Of a stretch of DNA of 64,000 nt, positions 52,101 through 62,882 are shown in pieces (within the stretch, counting starts at the first letter, position 1; each line of letters opens with the position of its first letter). The stretch comes from Amphiduros pacificus (Eukaryota > Annelida > Polychaeta > Phyllodocida > Hesionidae), in NCBI GenBank assembly GCA_949316495.1, contig OX439004.1:1945001-2009000 (forward strand), written 5' to 3'. Made by a program: the position numbers and the translations under genes. Below the pieces are notes generated by a model. The model worked only from the letters and a program-made list of their open reading frames with translations. It was not told where the DNA came from and searched no databases.

Positions 52101-55100
52101 ATTGTGCCACATCTTCAATGTCATGGCTTTTCAAATCACATTTTGAACATCGTTTAGCACGAAACAATTCACCATTTGTATTGAACAATCTACAGAATCT
52201 GACCTTCCAATCTTCTTTCCTAAGACTACCACCACAGAGCACAATGAGGTATATTTTTCTACATGGGGTAAACATAGCAAGAGTGCAGAATGCGTCCAGC
52301 CAACCAACACCATACAACAGGCCCAGCCTAACACACAACAAAGATCTGGCCATTCTCTTTCAACAAGTCCACTTTTTATTATTTTTTTTTTGGTTTATTT
52401 TTTTTATATAATTTATTTATTATGATTCATACACTTGATATAACATGATAGTCTGATTCCTAGATCACACTTTATAATTTATGTTGGTTTGCATGTATGC
52501 ACAATAGATTATTTAACACTTGAGGACTACTAGACATTCAACTATAGATAATTGACGCTTTTACACGCAAAAAAATCTACTGTAGGCAGTCCATGTGTGG
52601 CCAGTATTGTCTGGACCATTTCACGGCAAGCCAGAGTACTCTACATATTTATATACAAAAGTGAAAATAACAAAAAGACCTACACATTCTCTTTTATACA
52701 CTCTCCCTGATTTAACAGATCAGACACCTTGCAATACCAAACAATTTCTGAGCCAGAAAAGTTTCTTAAAATATTCCTACATTATATTAATTTACACATG
52801 TACACAGTTTCAGAGTGTTTAAATTTGTAAAATGTCACAAAAAATTTCTTGGGTTTAAAAGTGTTTACTATATAATAATACTTTGTGGAGAATGAGATAT
52901 TTGTTGACCCAGTGTGGCCATACTAGGAGTGCAATGTGTTACTTACATACAAACCAAGATGCATGTGGCGAGTGGATGCCTCCAGCGCCCAGCTGCCACA
53001 CCTAGCACTTATTGAGCTGGCAGCCAGCAGGGCGCAGCACACGTCCTCACAGCCAAACCAATCACACTTCCCTTAGTTACTTGTGTATTTATAAAAGATT
53101 TAAACTGTGAGACTAAGTGTCTATTAGTTACTACCCCTGGTACACACAGCTGACCCTGACATTGTATGATAGATGTGTATTAGAATCTGATCCAGACCAT
53201 CATGTTATCTTTTATGCCATCATTATTGGCACCAGCTAAAACAATCATTGTGAAAAAGGTGACATCTCATATGCAAACAAAACAAAGACTTGTTCACTGC
53301 AATAACATAAACATGGTCCTGACACAATTAGACCTACAGTTGATGTGGCCAAGTCTGTTGGGCTGGCTGGCTGGCTGGCAAGTAAGCACTGGGCATGGGT
53401 CAGTCAGTATATAAAGAACACATTCTGCACTCTCTGGTGTGGCCTACCAAGCATTACATTCTTTTCTCTCATCATATAATACCTCAAAGCAGCACAGAAT
53501 TGGAAGCTATCTCCAGTGTACTGCTGCTAGTTTTAAATTTCATTCGTGCTTGATTTATTCATCTGAACTCATTCCCTTTCTAAAAGTCATCCTCACAACC
53601 CATGTTATCAGCAATAATTCAGCTCTACAAATATACATATTATTATACTTTGTGTCTTTCCAAGCCACTGTCCCCCCTCCCCCCATCAGGTGCCTACAAC
53701 AACTGCGACAAAAGAGTCTAACATTTTGTCAAGTTGTACAGGTGAGATTTCTCTGAAATAAAACATTCTGGCTAATGAGGATAACCTTTGGAAATAGAAT
53801 CATTTTCTACAAGATGATTATCACCTAATAATTCATACTTTGTTCATGCAAGTATTAGTTTGAACTTTGAATTTGAATACTTACACTGGAGTAAAAAATA
53901 AAGTAGCACTTATGATATTCTGGACAAAACATCCAGGCATTCCATGTATCTGGCATTTACATTGTCAAAATCAACATTAAATCTACGTAATGACGGCTTA
54001 TCAAGTTAGTAATATGTGATCATCATTAACATTTGCAAGCTCAGAGAAATCAATCAAATCATTTTTGACCTATTCACATCTTTGTTCCCAAGCAAACTAT
54101 ACAGTGGTTTCCGTGAAAACAGTGATGATGAAATGAAATTGTGGTTTAAATGGCCAGTTGGAAGTGACTGTATGATGAACCAGTAGTCCTGATGTGGTCC
54201 ATTGTTATGAACACATAAAAACAGCAGCAAACTCACAACTTTCTGTTACAACCTGTTTTACGAATGTATGGTAAAATCCACAATCTCTCAGTAGACAAGT
54301 AAATGTCTGTATTAATAAATACAGTCATAATGGAATTGAGAATGAGAACATGGACTATTTTGATGTCTTGGAGGGCAACACATGAAGTACTGCATACAGC
54401 CACCTCAAACTTGTGAGATATCAATAAATAATTCAGTCATATAGGACCGTGTCATGTACACGGAAGACATACCACACAACATTTACACAATGGCATCTCA
54501 AAGTTTCTTTTACCAGCTGTGTTTTTCGGCCAGCATATAGTGTGATGTACAAAATGCGGTAAAAACATAGGAATCTAGGTTTCTGAATGAGCAAGTGGAG
54601 ATCTTTTCAATGAATGAGTAATGAGGTGAATGATATGAGTTGGGTATGAGGATGTATGACATGATGAGATGGTTTAGCATGCGGTGTGCGGGTTGGTAGT
54701 GCGAGTCCCGTCTAACCTGACTCAGAGTCACTTGTGTCGGAGGAACTCGTGCTGCTGCTGTCAGAACTACTATCAGAATCTGATGAACTACTGCTGCTGG
54801 CGCTCAATCGACTCATGCCTCCCACATCAACTTGGGACTTGTCTTCAGCAGCTGGAAACATAAATAACAACACATTCTTTACCTCCATCCTGGATTTCTC
54901 TGAAATGCCTATCAAATTATTAGGGACTAACTATGAAAGAATATTTTTAAAAACCTGGGTCCACAAGACTTGAAAAAAGTTTGATGATTTTAATTCAAGT
55001 GTCTGTTAACCACCACATCAATATTTCACATGAGAAGTTTACAATCTATAAATTATATGATTATCTTTTAATATGGATAATGGCCCAACATAAAGTGAAT

Positions 55101-58100
55101 TGTTAAATTATCAGAGTAGCCGTCAGATCACGCCATGACTGAGATCCCTGCAAGCATCAGCATACTGACAAAACATCAGCATACATCAACAAGCAGGTCT
55201 CGGCCCTGGATCAGATGACACGCATGTAGGAGATTCTCATCACTTAAAACTCAACAAAATTTCACTTCAATTTCATTTTCAAACAGACAAGGTAAAAATT
55301 GGTTTTCATCTGACCCACAAATTTATAATTAAGGAATGATTTTCAGAACCAGAATAATATTTAAAGATTTCATTAAGACATATTGTTAATTCAAATTATT
55401 TTCATGTGATATTATCTACACTTTTTTTTATAAGTTATCACACTGCTGTTGATGATTATTGCTGATCATGATAAAGTTATTATATGTGAATAATTCTGGA
55501 TAGTCAAATATTTTATCCAGGCAGATGCACAAAATTGTAAGACTGGCAAACAAAGAGCTCCATTTAATTCTAAAACGAACCAAATTTTTCCAACAGAAAT
55601 TATCTTCAATGATTCATAATGCTTGAAATGGTGAAATTATCAGAGTAGCCGTCAGATCATGCCATGACTGAGATCCCTACAAGCATCAGCATACTGACAA
55701 AACATCAGCATACATCAACAAGCAGGTCTCGGCCCTGGATCAGATGACACGCATGTAGGAGATTCTCATCACGTCAATTCTACCATTTATCTCTTTAAAG
55801 TCAACATAGATTTTTAAATATTCAATGAATAGTACGAATACCAAAAACAAAATTTTCATAATGATGTACACTTCTTTCGAAATAATCTCAAGTAACATAA
55901 ATTCACAATGTTTTTACATTGCTATTAAATTAAAACCATATTAATAGGGATTCAGGATTTTTAATGAGTTTAAAAGTCAAGGCAGATTGTAACAATATGG
56001 TCAAGTCAAACTTTTGAGCGTAGTTTAAAATGTAAGCATGGAACTCACAATGAATTAATTTCTATGAAATCCCATTAACCTATCATATTGCTTGAAATGG
56101 TGAAATTATCAGAGTAGCCGTCAGATCATGCCATGACTGAGATCCCTACAAGCATCAGCATACTGACAAAACATCAGCATACATCAACAAGCAGGTCTCA
56201 GCCCTGGATCAGATGACACGCATGTAGGAGATTCTCATCACGTCAATTCTACCATTTATCTCTTTAAAGTCAACAGATTTTTAATGATTCAAAGATTATC
56301 TATACATTCAAAGAATAGCAGGAAAAACAAACAAAAAAATCATATTTCATAATTCCTAAATTATCTCTTGTGATATGAATTAGCAATATTTTCACATTGC
56401 TATTTACTTGAATTTTTTTTTTATAGATTCAGGGTTTTTAAGGAGTTTAAAGTAATGGTAGATTGTAACAATATGGTCAAGTCAAACTTCTGAGCATAGT
56501 TTTAAAATGTAAGCCTGGAACTCACAAAACAAGTCTTATTTTTTCTGACACTTTATCATATTGCTTGAAATGGTGAAATTATCAGAGTAGCCGTCAGATC
56601 ATGCCATGACTGAGATCCCCACAAGCATCAGCATACTGACAAAACATCAGCATACATCAACAAGCAGGTCTCAGCCCTGGGTCAGATGACACGCATGTAG
56701 GAGATTCTCATCACGTCAATTCTACCATTTATCTCTTTAAAGTCAACACAAATTTTTAATGATTCAATGAATAGCAGGAATACCAAAAACAAAAATTTCA
56801 TAGTGATTTACAATTCTTTCCAAATAATCTCATGTAATATTAATTCACAATATTTTCACATTGCTATTTAATTAGGGATTCAGGATTTTTAATGAGTTTA
56901 AAAGTCATGGCAGATTGTAAAAATATGGTCAAGTCAAAATTTTGAGCATAGTTTAAAATGTAAGCATGTAACTCACAATGCAATGTTTTTCTCGTACTTG
57001 AAATCCCATTAACCTATCATATTGCTTGAAATGGTGAAAGTATCAGAGTAGCCGTCAGATCATGCCATGACTGAGATCCCTGCAAGCATCAGCATACTGA
57101 CAAAACATCAGCATACATCAACAAGCAGGTCTCAGCCCTGGATCAGATGACACGCATGTAGGAGATTCTCATCACACCAATTCTACCATTTTTTGCCATT
57201 ACAAGCCCAAAAGTCATGAAGCAAGACGATTAAAACTTACCGGCACCTTTCTTTGGGGTTTTCTTTGCTGAAGTGCCTAATTGACCTTTCACATCTTCCA
57301 ACCTTCTTTCTAACTCGTGCCTCTTTTCTAACTGTGCTTCTTCTTTTGATTTCCCCGGCTGTCGTTTAGCTGCAAAATAAATCAGAATTGTGTCTCAATT
57401 TGAGGATTTTTTCTTCAAAATATACTATCCATTAATGTGTGATCCACTTCCCAAATGTTGAAATTTTATCTTACGAATTTCTGAAAATAAAGTAGCAAAA
57501 AGTTATATTTAAACTTGTGTATATTCTTTACATATTGTATAACAAAAATTCCTGTTTAGTTGGGATCTGTTTTTATACATTGTACAATTACAAAGATTCC
57601 TTTCTACAAGGAATTGGACTAAAATAAATCATTGAGGCTTACTGTACGGCTTCCGTGGCTTCTTCTTTAAACATGACATGACATAAGATTCTAATTCTCG
57701 TAATGTAGACGGTTTTAATGTCTCAAAGTCTATTTCTATTTCATCAGGATTGGAATCTCGTAAGGACGGTTCTCGTGACTGTATGATGTGCACCACTCTG
57801 CCCAATTTATCACCTGTAAGCAGAAGTAGTCCTGCTTTAACATCAAAATCTTTTCCACATTTTATTGCAAAAACAAATCAATATACTGCCATCAAGGGTC
57901 ATTCTATTCAAGTGCATGACAGCTTGGGTATTGTGTGCTTCTCAGACATGTTTTGTGTCAAAATGCTCATTAAAGATGGACCAAAGCTTGTGTGGAAATT
58001 ATTTGGAACATTCAGTTTCCATGTCATGAAAATAACTTCTCAGTGAAACCTGCATACAACCAATCCATGTTCAATACCCCAAGGTTTGTTTCTAGATCCA

Positions 58101-61100
58101 ATGGGGTAGGCATGTTTCGGAGGCAAGTTGAGGGTAATACAAATACAAAAATTCAGTTGCTGTCCAATTCCAAATATACAGTAAAAAGCGATCAGAGATG
58201 GCAAAATGTTTCACTGTGTAGAACTTCCCGTGGTGTAGAGATATTAATTAGCAAATATTCTCACGTGTCAATAATAACCCACTATTGTTTTATTAAAGTA
58301 AATTACCCATAAATCTGAGAAAATTAAAATTTTACAAAGCCAAACCACTTCATGCAAGAATTTCAAAATAGGTAGCCATTGTTTTTGTGAGATTTTTCGA
58401 CTGGAATATTTGTTTTAAAATGGATATTATTGAAAGAAATTCTAGACACACCTAAGGACTGTATAGGAGGCACAGTTGGTGAAAAGGGCATTGTTTTGTG
58501 GGAAAAGGTGAGGTATGGTGCAAACAAAAGGAGTCAAAGCAGTAAAAAATAATAACCGCAATGGAGGTACATGGAGTGGCAACACTATGTCAAATGGTAG
58601 GTAGAGAATAACATATCACAGCTTTCAGTGGAAAATAATTACTTGAGCATTTTTAAGTTTGCTTCTTTTTTTTTTTATAGAAAACCTTGCTTATTCAATA
58701 GATCAGACACCATCCCCCAAGCTGTCAGACATCCTTGTCCCATGTGCACCTTAAGTTATAGTATAATCCATGTTTTGGCAACCATTTTGCCTTGAAAACT
58801 TATGAAAATCCAGCCTTAACATGGCAATGGAGTAAATCTTTGGTGATTAATCTCAGACCAGAATCATGAAGCGTAATCCAAGCAATATTGAACAAATATG
58901 CTACAAGGCATCTGGTAATAAATAATTCCAGAAACAAGCCACAGTATAGCTCATTTACATAGATATAAAACTGCAGCTTCATACCTGGCAGTTTATTTAT
59001 GTCTAGACTGAGCTGTCTCTTTTCATCATAAGACATGGGTGTGCTATTGTCCTCCTCCTCAGAATCAACCACATAGGGTGCTACTGAATTTTTCTTTTTG
59101 GCTGACTTGCTATTAGAGCGAGGTCTCTTTTGAGCTGACTTGGCTTTATTAGCTTTGGCTTTAGTTGCCTTTGCAGTTTTTGGAGTGGCTTCTGCCGCTA
59201 CAGGCGGCAGCACAGGTGGAGGAGGTGCTATTTGTGGAGGCGGAACCACAGCAGCTGCTCCAGCTAAAGTCTTTTCTTTCTCAGCCTTCTTTTCTGCCGG
59301 CTTTTTCTTTTTCACGACCTTTTTTGGTCCAACTTGTTTTTCGCGTTTTTCCTTCGTCTTTGTAATGTGCTCCTGGGTCATTTGCCCCAACTGCTCCTGG
59401 ATCAGCTTCAGCTGCCACAAGAATAAAAGTTTCAGTATTTTAATTACCGTATATAACCATATTTATTATACATGTAGTTGGTTAAAAACTATCTTTTTGA
59501 AAAAAACGGCTAAAAAAATCTGATATTTAAATTTTGTCTGTAATTAGTTTTAAGTGCTATACCTGATCCTGAAGTACTTTGAGCCGTTTTTCTCTTTCCT
59601 CCTCGCTATCTTCTGGTTCACTAACAGGGGGTGATGCGACTGACTCTTCACTTTCAGGACTAACATCTTCCTCTTTTAATGGCGAGGAGGGCTCGTCAGT
59701 AACCACAGGTTCATCAGGCATCTGAGCATATTTCAACTCAAATACATCCTGTAATATACCACTGGATTTAAGCATCTTCTCAAAGACTTTCTGCAATTAA
59801 ACAAACACATAATATCCTGTCATAAAGGGTTTTTGACACAGCGCTACCTATCTATCAAGTCCACCAAAATGGTCTTCATAGAAAGGTGTTCAATTCAAAC
59901 ACAAATTCACACAAATCTTTATTACTAATTGAAAGCAGTTCACAAACAAAAGTTTAATTTTGTACAGGTGGTCTTGTCTGTCCAGGGAACGCTGTTGTCA
60001 CATTGAATCAACATTTCAACTATTGAGTTTAAAAGTTTAAATAGAATTAAAAGTATGGTTACAAAGACAATTGAAGCAACCTCTTCCCAACAAGTTCTTT
60101 GGTATCTATCGTGTCGCACCACTTAGAATACCAAAAATCTGGTTGGATACTAATGAACTAAACAAAATAAACTTCTGAAGCCACGTGAACAGAAATATTA
60201 GTTTACAGAGAAAAAGGAAAAAATAAATGGAAAAGAGCAAACTCATCTAATTTGACAAAAGCTTTTTCTTAAGGGTATTTATTCATGGGTCTTTTCAAGG
60301 AATGCTCCTTTGTGGCAGACATGAAATTTCCAAAATATGTACCTCACTGGTATATTTCATAGCATCAATCAATAAGAAAAGGGAGCTCTTCTTGAATTTT
60401 GTGCAGTTCTCCCATACATTTTTTGTTGTTGAAAATGTTCTATTTTGGTATAACAAGAAAGTATTGCCACCATATTCCCATAAAACACCTTAATATGAAT
60501 ACTGTGCAACAAACCTGTAATTTTTTGGCCATCATGACAACATCACTTTCGGGAGGATTATATCTATAGCAGTTTGTAAAGATCAACCGTACTTCCTCAG
60601 CAAACTCAAGTGCAGATTTATACGTGCGGTTGTCCATTTTTTCTTTGACTGTTCCCAAGTCCATGGGCTTCTTTATGATTTTATGATAATCATGAAGTCC
60701 CAATAAGTCAGCATCAACTGGCTTATAAAAAGGCCATGCGTATCCCTGAAAATATAAGTAAACATGTTGTACTCTCAATCTTTTAAAGAACTCAAATTTT
60801 GCCATAATTCTATTTAGATTACATTTGTTTCAAAATGTGCATTAAATCTTCTTTTCATTGAGATAAACATCAGTGAAGGAATTGTACAAGAACTTACTGC
60901 GTGCTTCTTGGCAAATAGCTCCTTTAGGATATTGTTGCAATATCGGAGTTGTTCATTGAGTTTGCCCTTTTTGCTCTTTGTACTGTGTTGAGCTTGGTCC
61001 TCTGGCAAGTCTTTCTTGGGTTTTTTTATTTCACGTCTGGCACTTTCCCTCCTGGCAGCAGCAGCCGCAGCCGCTCCTCCGCCCCGACCAATCTTAGCAG

Positions 61101-62882
61101 GCCCCGGCTCATATGGAGGGTCATAGGGTGCATTGGCAGGTAAGGGGGCGGGAGTGGTGGTATCTGCTTTTCGCTTCACACCCTGTTTTCTCTGTAACTT
61201 TACAATGGGAGACATGTATAATGACAGCAGACTTACCATGCACAAGTCTTACGTTTTATCTAAACCAGGACAAAGGAATGAAAATTCTTCCAACAAATCT
61301 ATTTTTATATAATACTCCTGGATGATTAAATGTCTAATTAATACATTGTATCCTTCTGTGTCAATCATATTGGTTGTCATCAATAAGAGGGCTCTCTCAT
61401 AAGAATAAATCTTGAAAATATTGAATTGACTTTATTTATAAATTATACTTCATTTCCAATAATTTTGAATAAAATCTCCTTTCTTCAACTGATACCAAAC
61501 TAAAATGAGCATTGCATCAATGTAAGAGCAGTTGAACTGTGGTTACCTTAGTTGGTTGTGAAGGAGGGACCACTTCAGGGGCAATTGATGACACAGGGGA
61601 GGTAGCATCCACTACATCTGGTTCTGGAGAAGACACCGGCCGTGTGATGGCTGGTTTGCTCACCACGGGAGGAGGTGGTGGTGTAACTACGGGTGCTGGA
61701 CGTTGGGGCGCTGGCGCTGGCACTGGACTGTTGACTGCGGGTGGTACAGGAGGGGAAGCCACAGCACTGTTCACCACAGTTGCCGCAGGTCCAGTAGATG
61801 TGGCTGGCGCAACTGTCCGATTTACATGGTGTGTACCTGCCGTTCTGCCCACTGGCTTCTTGGCTGGTGGTAGTATTTCTATCTCCTGTAAATACAATTA
61901 CAAATTACCAACAGATGTTCAAGCGAGTTAGGTCGAGTGAAAATCCAGGAAACCAAACACAAAGCTGAAATAAAAAAAGAAAGCTACTATGGAACCTACC
62001 TCAGTGGGCATCTGTGCCACTTTCTGCACAAACATTTTCTCCACTGCCTGACACATAATTACTATGTCCTGAAAATAGAGAAACCTATTTAATCCATGTA
62101 TATAAACTTTTATCTGTAGACATACGAGTTGTACCCAAATCTTTTCTTATATTCTTGAATATTAATACATCAATCAAAATGCAAATTGAATGAATTGTAC
62201 AAAACAATTCATTGTTTCATGTATTTCTTTATTTGCTGATTCGTATTTGTAAACAGCAGTGTGCATAAGCACATAGAAGGTTAATTTGTCAACAAAGTTA
62301 TCCTCAAGGTATAATATTCATCCACTGATCCGTTAAAGCAGTAGCTTATATGTATCTCTAATCTCCTCTGGCAGTGATATTTACCTCTCCAGGTTTGTTG
62401 TAAACATAGCAGTTTGTGAACATTGTATTAAAGTCTGCGATACAATCCTTGGCACTGTTGTACATATTTGTTTCTAGTTTCTTCTTGATTGTCCCCATAT
62501 CCATAGGTAATTTGATAATTTTATGATAATCCTGAAAGATAAAAGAAAAATGAAGATATCTCCAATATCATGCAGCAATTAACATACATTTTTCTAATTC
62601 ACACGTCTATTTTTAAATGTGCATTAACTTGGCATGAAGTATGTTAGAGATGTATATTAGTGAAGTCATACTCACAGGTAAATTTAATTTGACAGCATCT
62701 ACTGGTTGGTGGAATGGCCATGCAAACTGGTGCTTCCATACTGCCTTTAATACTTGTTTTGATAGAAACTGTAATTGGTTGGTGACACGACCTGGTTTGC
62801 GAGACTGTCCTGAGCCAGGTTGGTCCCCGCCTCCCCCACTGTCAGAGCTCCCTGTACCGTTTTGATCCATGCTGTGGTTCAT
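46078..62882 (-). CDS. Brd4: BET bromodomain protein, BRD4 / fs(1)h type, 19 coding exons
   Basis: Exons (plus coordinates, read right to left): 62882-62676, 62531-62385, 62068-62000, 61885-61547, 61191-60898, 60745-60515, 59790-59563, 59411-58985, 57813-57643, 57369-57241, 54851-54717, 49150-49116, 48932-48668, 48338-48222, 47894-47634, 47359-47094, 46809-46718, 46597-46441, 46143-46078. All junctions are GT-AG and in phase; total 3636 bases, 1211 residues. BD1 about residues 36-141, BD2 about 332-460, ET about 628-710, serine/acidic segment about 760-792, proline/alanine-rich tail, basic NMGSWSNL segment about 1060-1107, Q/E/R coiled coil about 1107-1190, and C-terminal P-TEFb-interacting motif. 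Family role: binds acetylated histones, recruits P-TEFb, promotes transcription elongation. Both WPF shelves and both acetyl-lysine-binding Asn residues are present. Confidence 0.96.
46441..46597 (-). CDS. Brd4: BET exon 18: Q-rich coiled coil
   Basis: Encodes [40 protein letters not shown] and [12 protein letters not shown], like the E/R/Q-rich end of BRD4. Donor GCT|GTATGT. Confidence 0.93.
46718..46809 (-). CDS. Brd4: BET exon 17: basic coiled coil
   Basis: Encodes [20 protein letters not shown] then [11 protein letters not shown], matching the KERLRQERMR part of BRD4. Phase 0 in, 2 out. Confidence 0.93.
47094..47359 (-). CDS. Brd4: BET exon 16: NMGSWSNL / [14 protein letters not shown] segment
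   Basis: Encodes [19 protein letters not shown], then [20 protein letters not shown] and [17 protein letters not shown]. This matches the vertebrate BRD4 long-form segment (KNMGSWASL ... FEQFRRAAREKEER). Phase 1 in, 0 out. Confidence 0.93.
47634..47894 (-). CDS. Brd4: BET exon 15: long-isoform tail, proline-rich
   Basis: Encodes [60 protein letters not shown]. Acceptor GTTGACAG, donor GTCT|GTAAGT; phase 1/1. Confidence 0.85.
47983..48205. repeat. Tandem duplication in the BET intron after exon 14
   Basis: AGAGAACATTTGATGATGTG...CCAGGTAATAAGC...TATTCTCCACAAACTCA at about 47983-48060 recurs at about 48124-48190 with few changes; the second copy ends close to the donor of exon 14. Confidence 0.75.
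48222..48338 (-). CDS. Brd4: BET exon 14: long-isoform tail
   Basis: Encodes [39 protein letters not shown]. Acceptor GGCACTGGCAG, donor GCAT|GTAAGC; phase 1/1. Low complexity, no domain. Confidence 0.8.
48668..48932 (-). CDS. Brd4: BET exon 13: long-isoform tail, alanine/proline-rich
   Basis: Encodes [31 protein letters not shown], a run of nine alanines, and [15 protein letters not shown]. Phase 0 in, 1 out (CCAG|GTAACT). The minus-strand frame is supported by the flanking exon phases. Confidence 0.88.
49116..49150 (-). CDS. Brd4: BET exon 12: 35-base microexon
   Basis: Acceptor GATTTACAG and donor AAG|GTTAGT flank 35 bases encoding (E)[11 protein letters not shown]. It takes phase 1 from exon 11 and gives phase 0 to exon 13; without it the long-form frame hits a stop early in exon 13. 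Phase and splice signals support it; no family alignment is possible at this length. Confidence 0.75.
49151..54711. other. Large BET intron between exons 11 and 12
   Basis: 5.5 kb of AT-rich sequence with a 17-bp repeat (TCTCACTGTTGCAACTA, about 49498-49580), T-rich runs near 51900 and 52380, and a DR1-like GGGTCAAAGGTCA near 51367. A plus-strand patch near 50640-50700 reads CTYCSK...[11 protein letters not shown], loosely like the cysteine-rich end of a piggyBac transposase; too weak to call. Confidence 0.45.
54712..54851 (-). CDS. Brd4: BET exon 11: serine-rich segment; donor overlaps a stop (short isoform end)
   Basis: Encodes [20 protein letters not shown] and a serine/aspartate run ending [10 protein letters not shown]. 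Splicing at 54717 (CAG|GTTAGA) continues to the long tail. Without splicing, GGT TAG (54717-54712) ends the protein as SDTSDSESG, almost the exact C-terminus of vertebrate BRD2, giving a 793-residue short form. The splice donor itself supplies the stop codon. Confidence 0.9.
55106..55248 (-). ncRNA. Candidate C/D-box snoRNA, U6-C77 guide, copy 1 (most 3')
   Basis: On the minus strand: box C GTGATGA (55243-55237), D' box CTGA (55214-55211) preceded by guide TGCGTGTCAT (55224-55215), and terminal D box CTGA (55114-55111). The guide pairs with U6 AUGACACGCA over 10 bases and the fifth base from D' pairs with U6 C77. The flank of box C differs from the other copies. Confidence 0.6.
55634..55779 (-). 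ncRNA. Candidate C/D-box snoRNA, U6-C77 guide, copy 2
   Basis: Box C at 55772-55766, guide complement at 55744-55753, terminal D box at 55643-55640; C to D span 133 bases. Ends GAATT... and ...AATTTC can form a short terminal stem, as expected for C/D RNAs released from introns. Confidence 0.65.
56103..56248 (-). ncRNA. Candidate C/D-box snoRNA, U6-C77 guide, copy 3
   Basis: Box C at 56241-56235, guide complement at 56213-56222, terminal D box at 56112-56109; core identical to copy 2 except for isolated substitutions outside the boxes. Confidence 0.65.
56576..56721 (-). ncRNA. Candidate C/D-box snoRNA, U6-C77 guide, copy 4
   Basis: Box C at 56714-56708, guide complement at 56686-56695, terminal D box at 56585-56582; isolated substitutions only outside boxes and guide. 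Confidence 0.65.
57037..57182 (-). ncRNA. Candidate C/D-box snoRNA, U6-C77 guide, copy 5 (most 5')
   Basis: Box C at 57175-57169, guide complement at 57147-57156, terminal D box at 57046-57043. It lies about 60 bases downstream of the donor of BET exon 10, and its terminal-stem flank varies slightly from copies 2-4. Confidence 0.6.
57241..57369 (-). CDS. Brd4: BET exon 10: post-ET helix
   Basis: Encodes [20 protein letters not shown] and [23 protein letters not shown], corresponding to the vertebrate KEELALEKKRELEKRLQDVSG segment. Phase 1/1; the downstream intron holds the snoRNA-like cluster. Confidence 0.94.
57643..57813 (-). CDS. Brd4: BET exon 9: ET domain core
   Basis: Encodes [40 protein letters not shown] and [16 protein letters not shown]; essentially the invariant ET domain, which recruits chromatin factors. 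Confidence 0.96.
57814..58984. other. BET intron between exons 8 and 9
   Basis: AT-rich, splits the ET domain in phase 1; no repeat, exon or RNA gene recognised. Confidence 0.6.
58985..59411 (-). CDS. Brd4: BET exon 8: lysine-rich region and ET domain start
   Basis: Encodes [20 protein letters not shown], a lysine-rich stretch ([13 protein letters not shown]), [20 protein letters not shown] and LDINKLPG, the first helix of the extraterminal domain. Ends in phase 1. Confidence 0.95.
59563..59790 (-). CDS. Brd4: BET exon 7: BD2 end and acidic linker, two possible acceptors
   Basis: The canonical family junction [16 protein letters not shown] starts at 59748 (acceptor ATATTACAG). A second acceptor with a better pyrimidine tract (TTTAATTGCAG) starts the exon at 59790 and adds [14 protein letters not shown] in frame (14 residues) inside the last BD2 helix. 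The rest is acidic, rich in SPESEES and [17 protein letters not shown]. Confidence 0.9.
59791..60514. other. BET intron between exons 6 and 7
   Basis: AT-rich intron without recognisable content. Confidence 0.6.
60515..60745 (-). CDS. Brd4: BET exon 6: BD2 core
   Basis: Encodes [37 protein letters not shown] and [25 protein letters not shown] shelf and YNPP Asn are intact. Donor CAG|GTTTGT. Confidence 0.96.
60898..61191 (-). CDS. Brd4: BET exon 5: GVKRKADTT motif, basic linker, BD2 start
   Basis: Encodes [18 protein letters not shown] (nuclear-localisation-like conserved KRKADTTTP), a polyalanine, [14 protein letters not shown] and [21 protein letters not shown], the first helix of BD2. Donor GCA|GTAAGT. 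Confidence 0.95.
61547..61885 (-). CDS. Brd4: BET exon 4: proline/valine-rich inter-bromodomain linker
   Basis: Encodes [20 protein letters not shown] followed by a low-complexity P/V/A/S stretch ending PPSQPTK. Phase 0/0, 339 bases. The length of this linker varies widely among BET proteins. Confidence 0.93.
62000..62068 (-). CDS. Brd4: BET exon 3: BD1 last helix
   Basis: Encodes [20 protein letters not shown] then PTE, the closing helix of BD1. 69 bases, phase 0/0. Confidence 0.95.
62385..62531 (-). CDS. Brd4: BET exon 2: BD1 ZA loop to BC loop
   Basis: Encodes [20 protein letters not shown] then [16 protein letters not shown]; the Asn in YNKP is the acetyl-lysine anchor. Donor GAG|GTAAAT. 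Confidence 0.96.

Larger units (their letters stand above)
54852..57240. repeat. Intron with five ~465-530-bp tandem units
   Basis: Five units, each a nearly invariant ~145 bp core plus a more diverged AT-rich spacer (shared blocks such as CATATTGCTTGAAATGGTGA and TCAATTCTACCATTTATCTC). Cores are 55106-55248, 55634-55779, 56103-56248, 56576-56721, 57037-57182. The core is conserved beyond its flanks. Confidence 0.92.

Noticed and set aside
55106-57182. Mutually exclusive exon cluster in the BET intron
   Set aside because: The five conserved cores lack a shared open frame with flanking acceptor and donor sites; C/D boxes and U6 complementarity explain them better.
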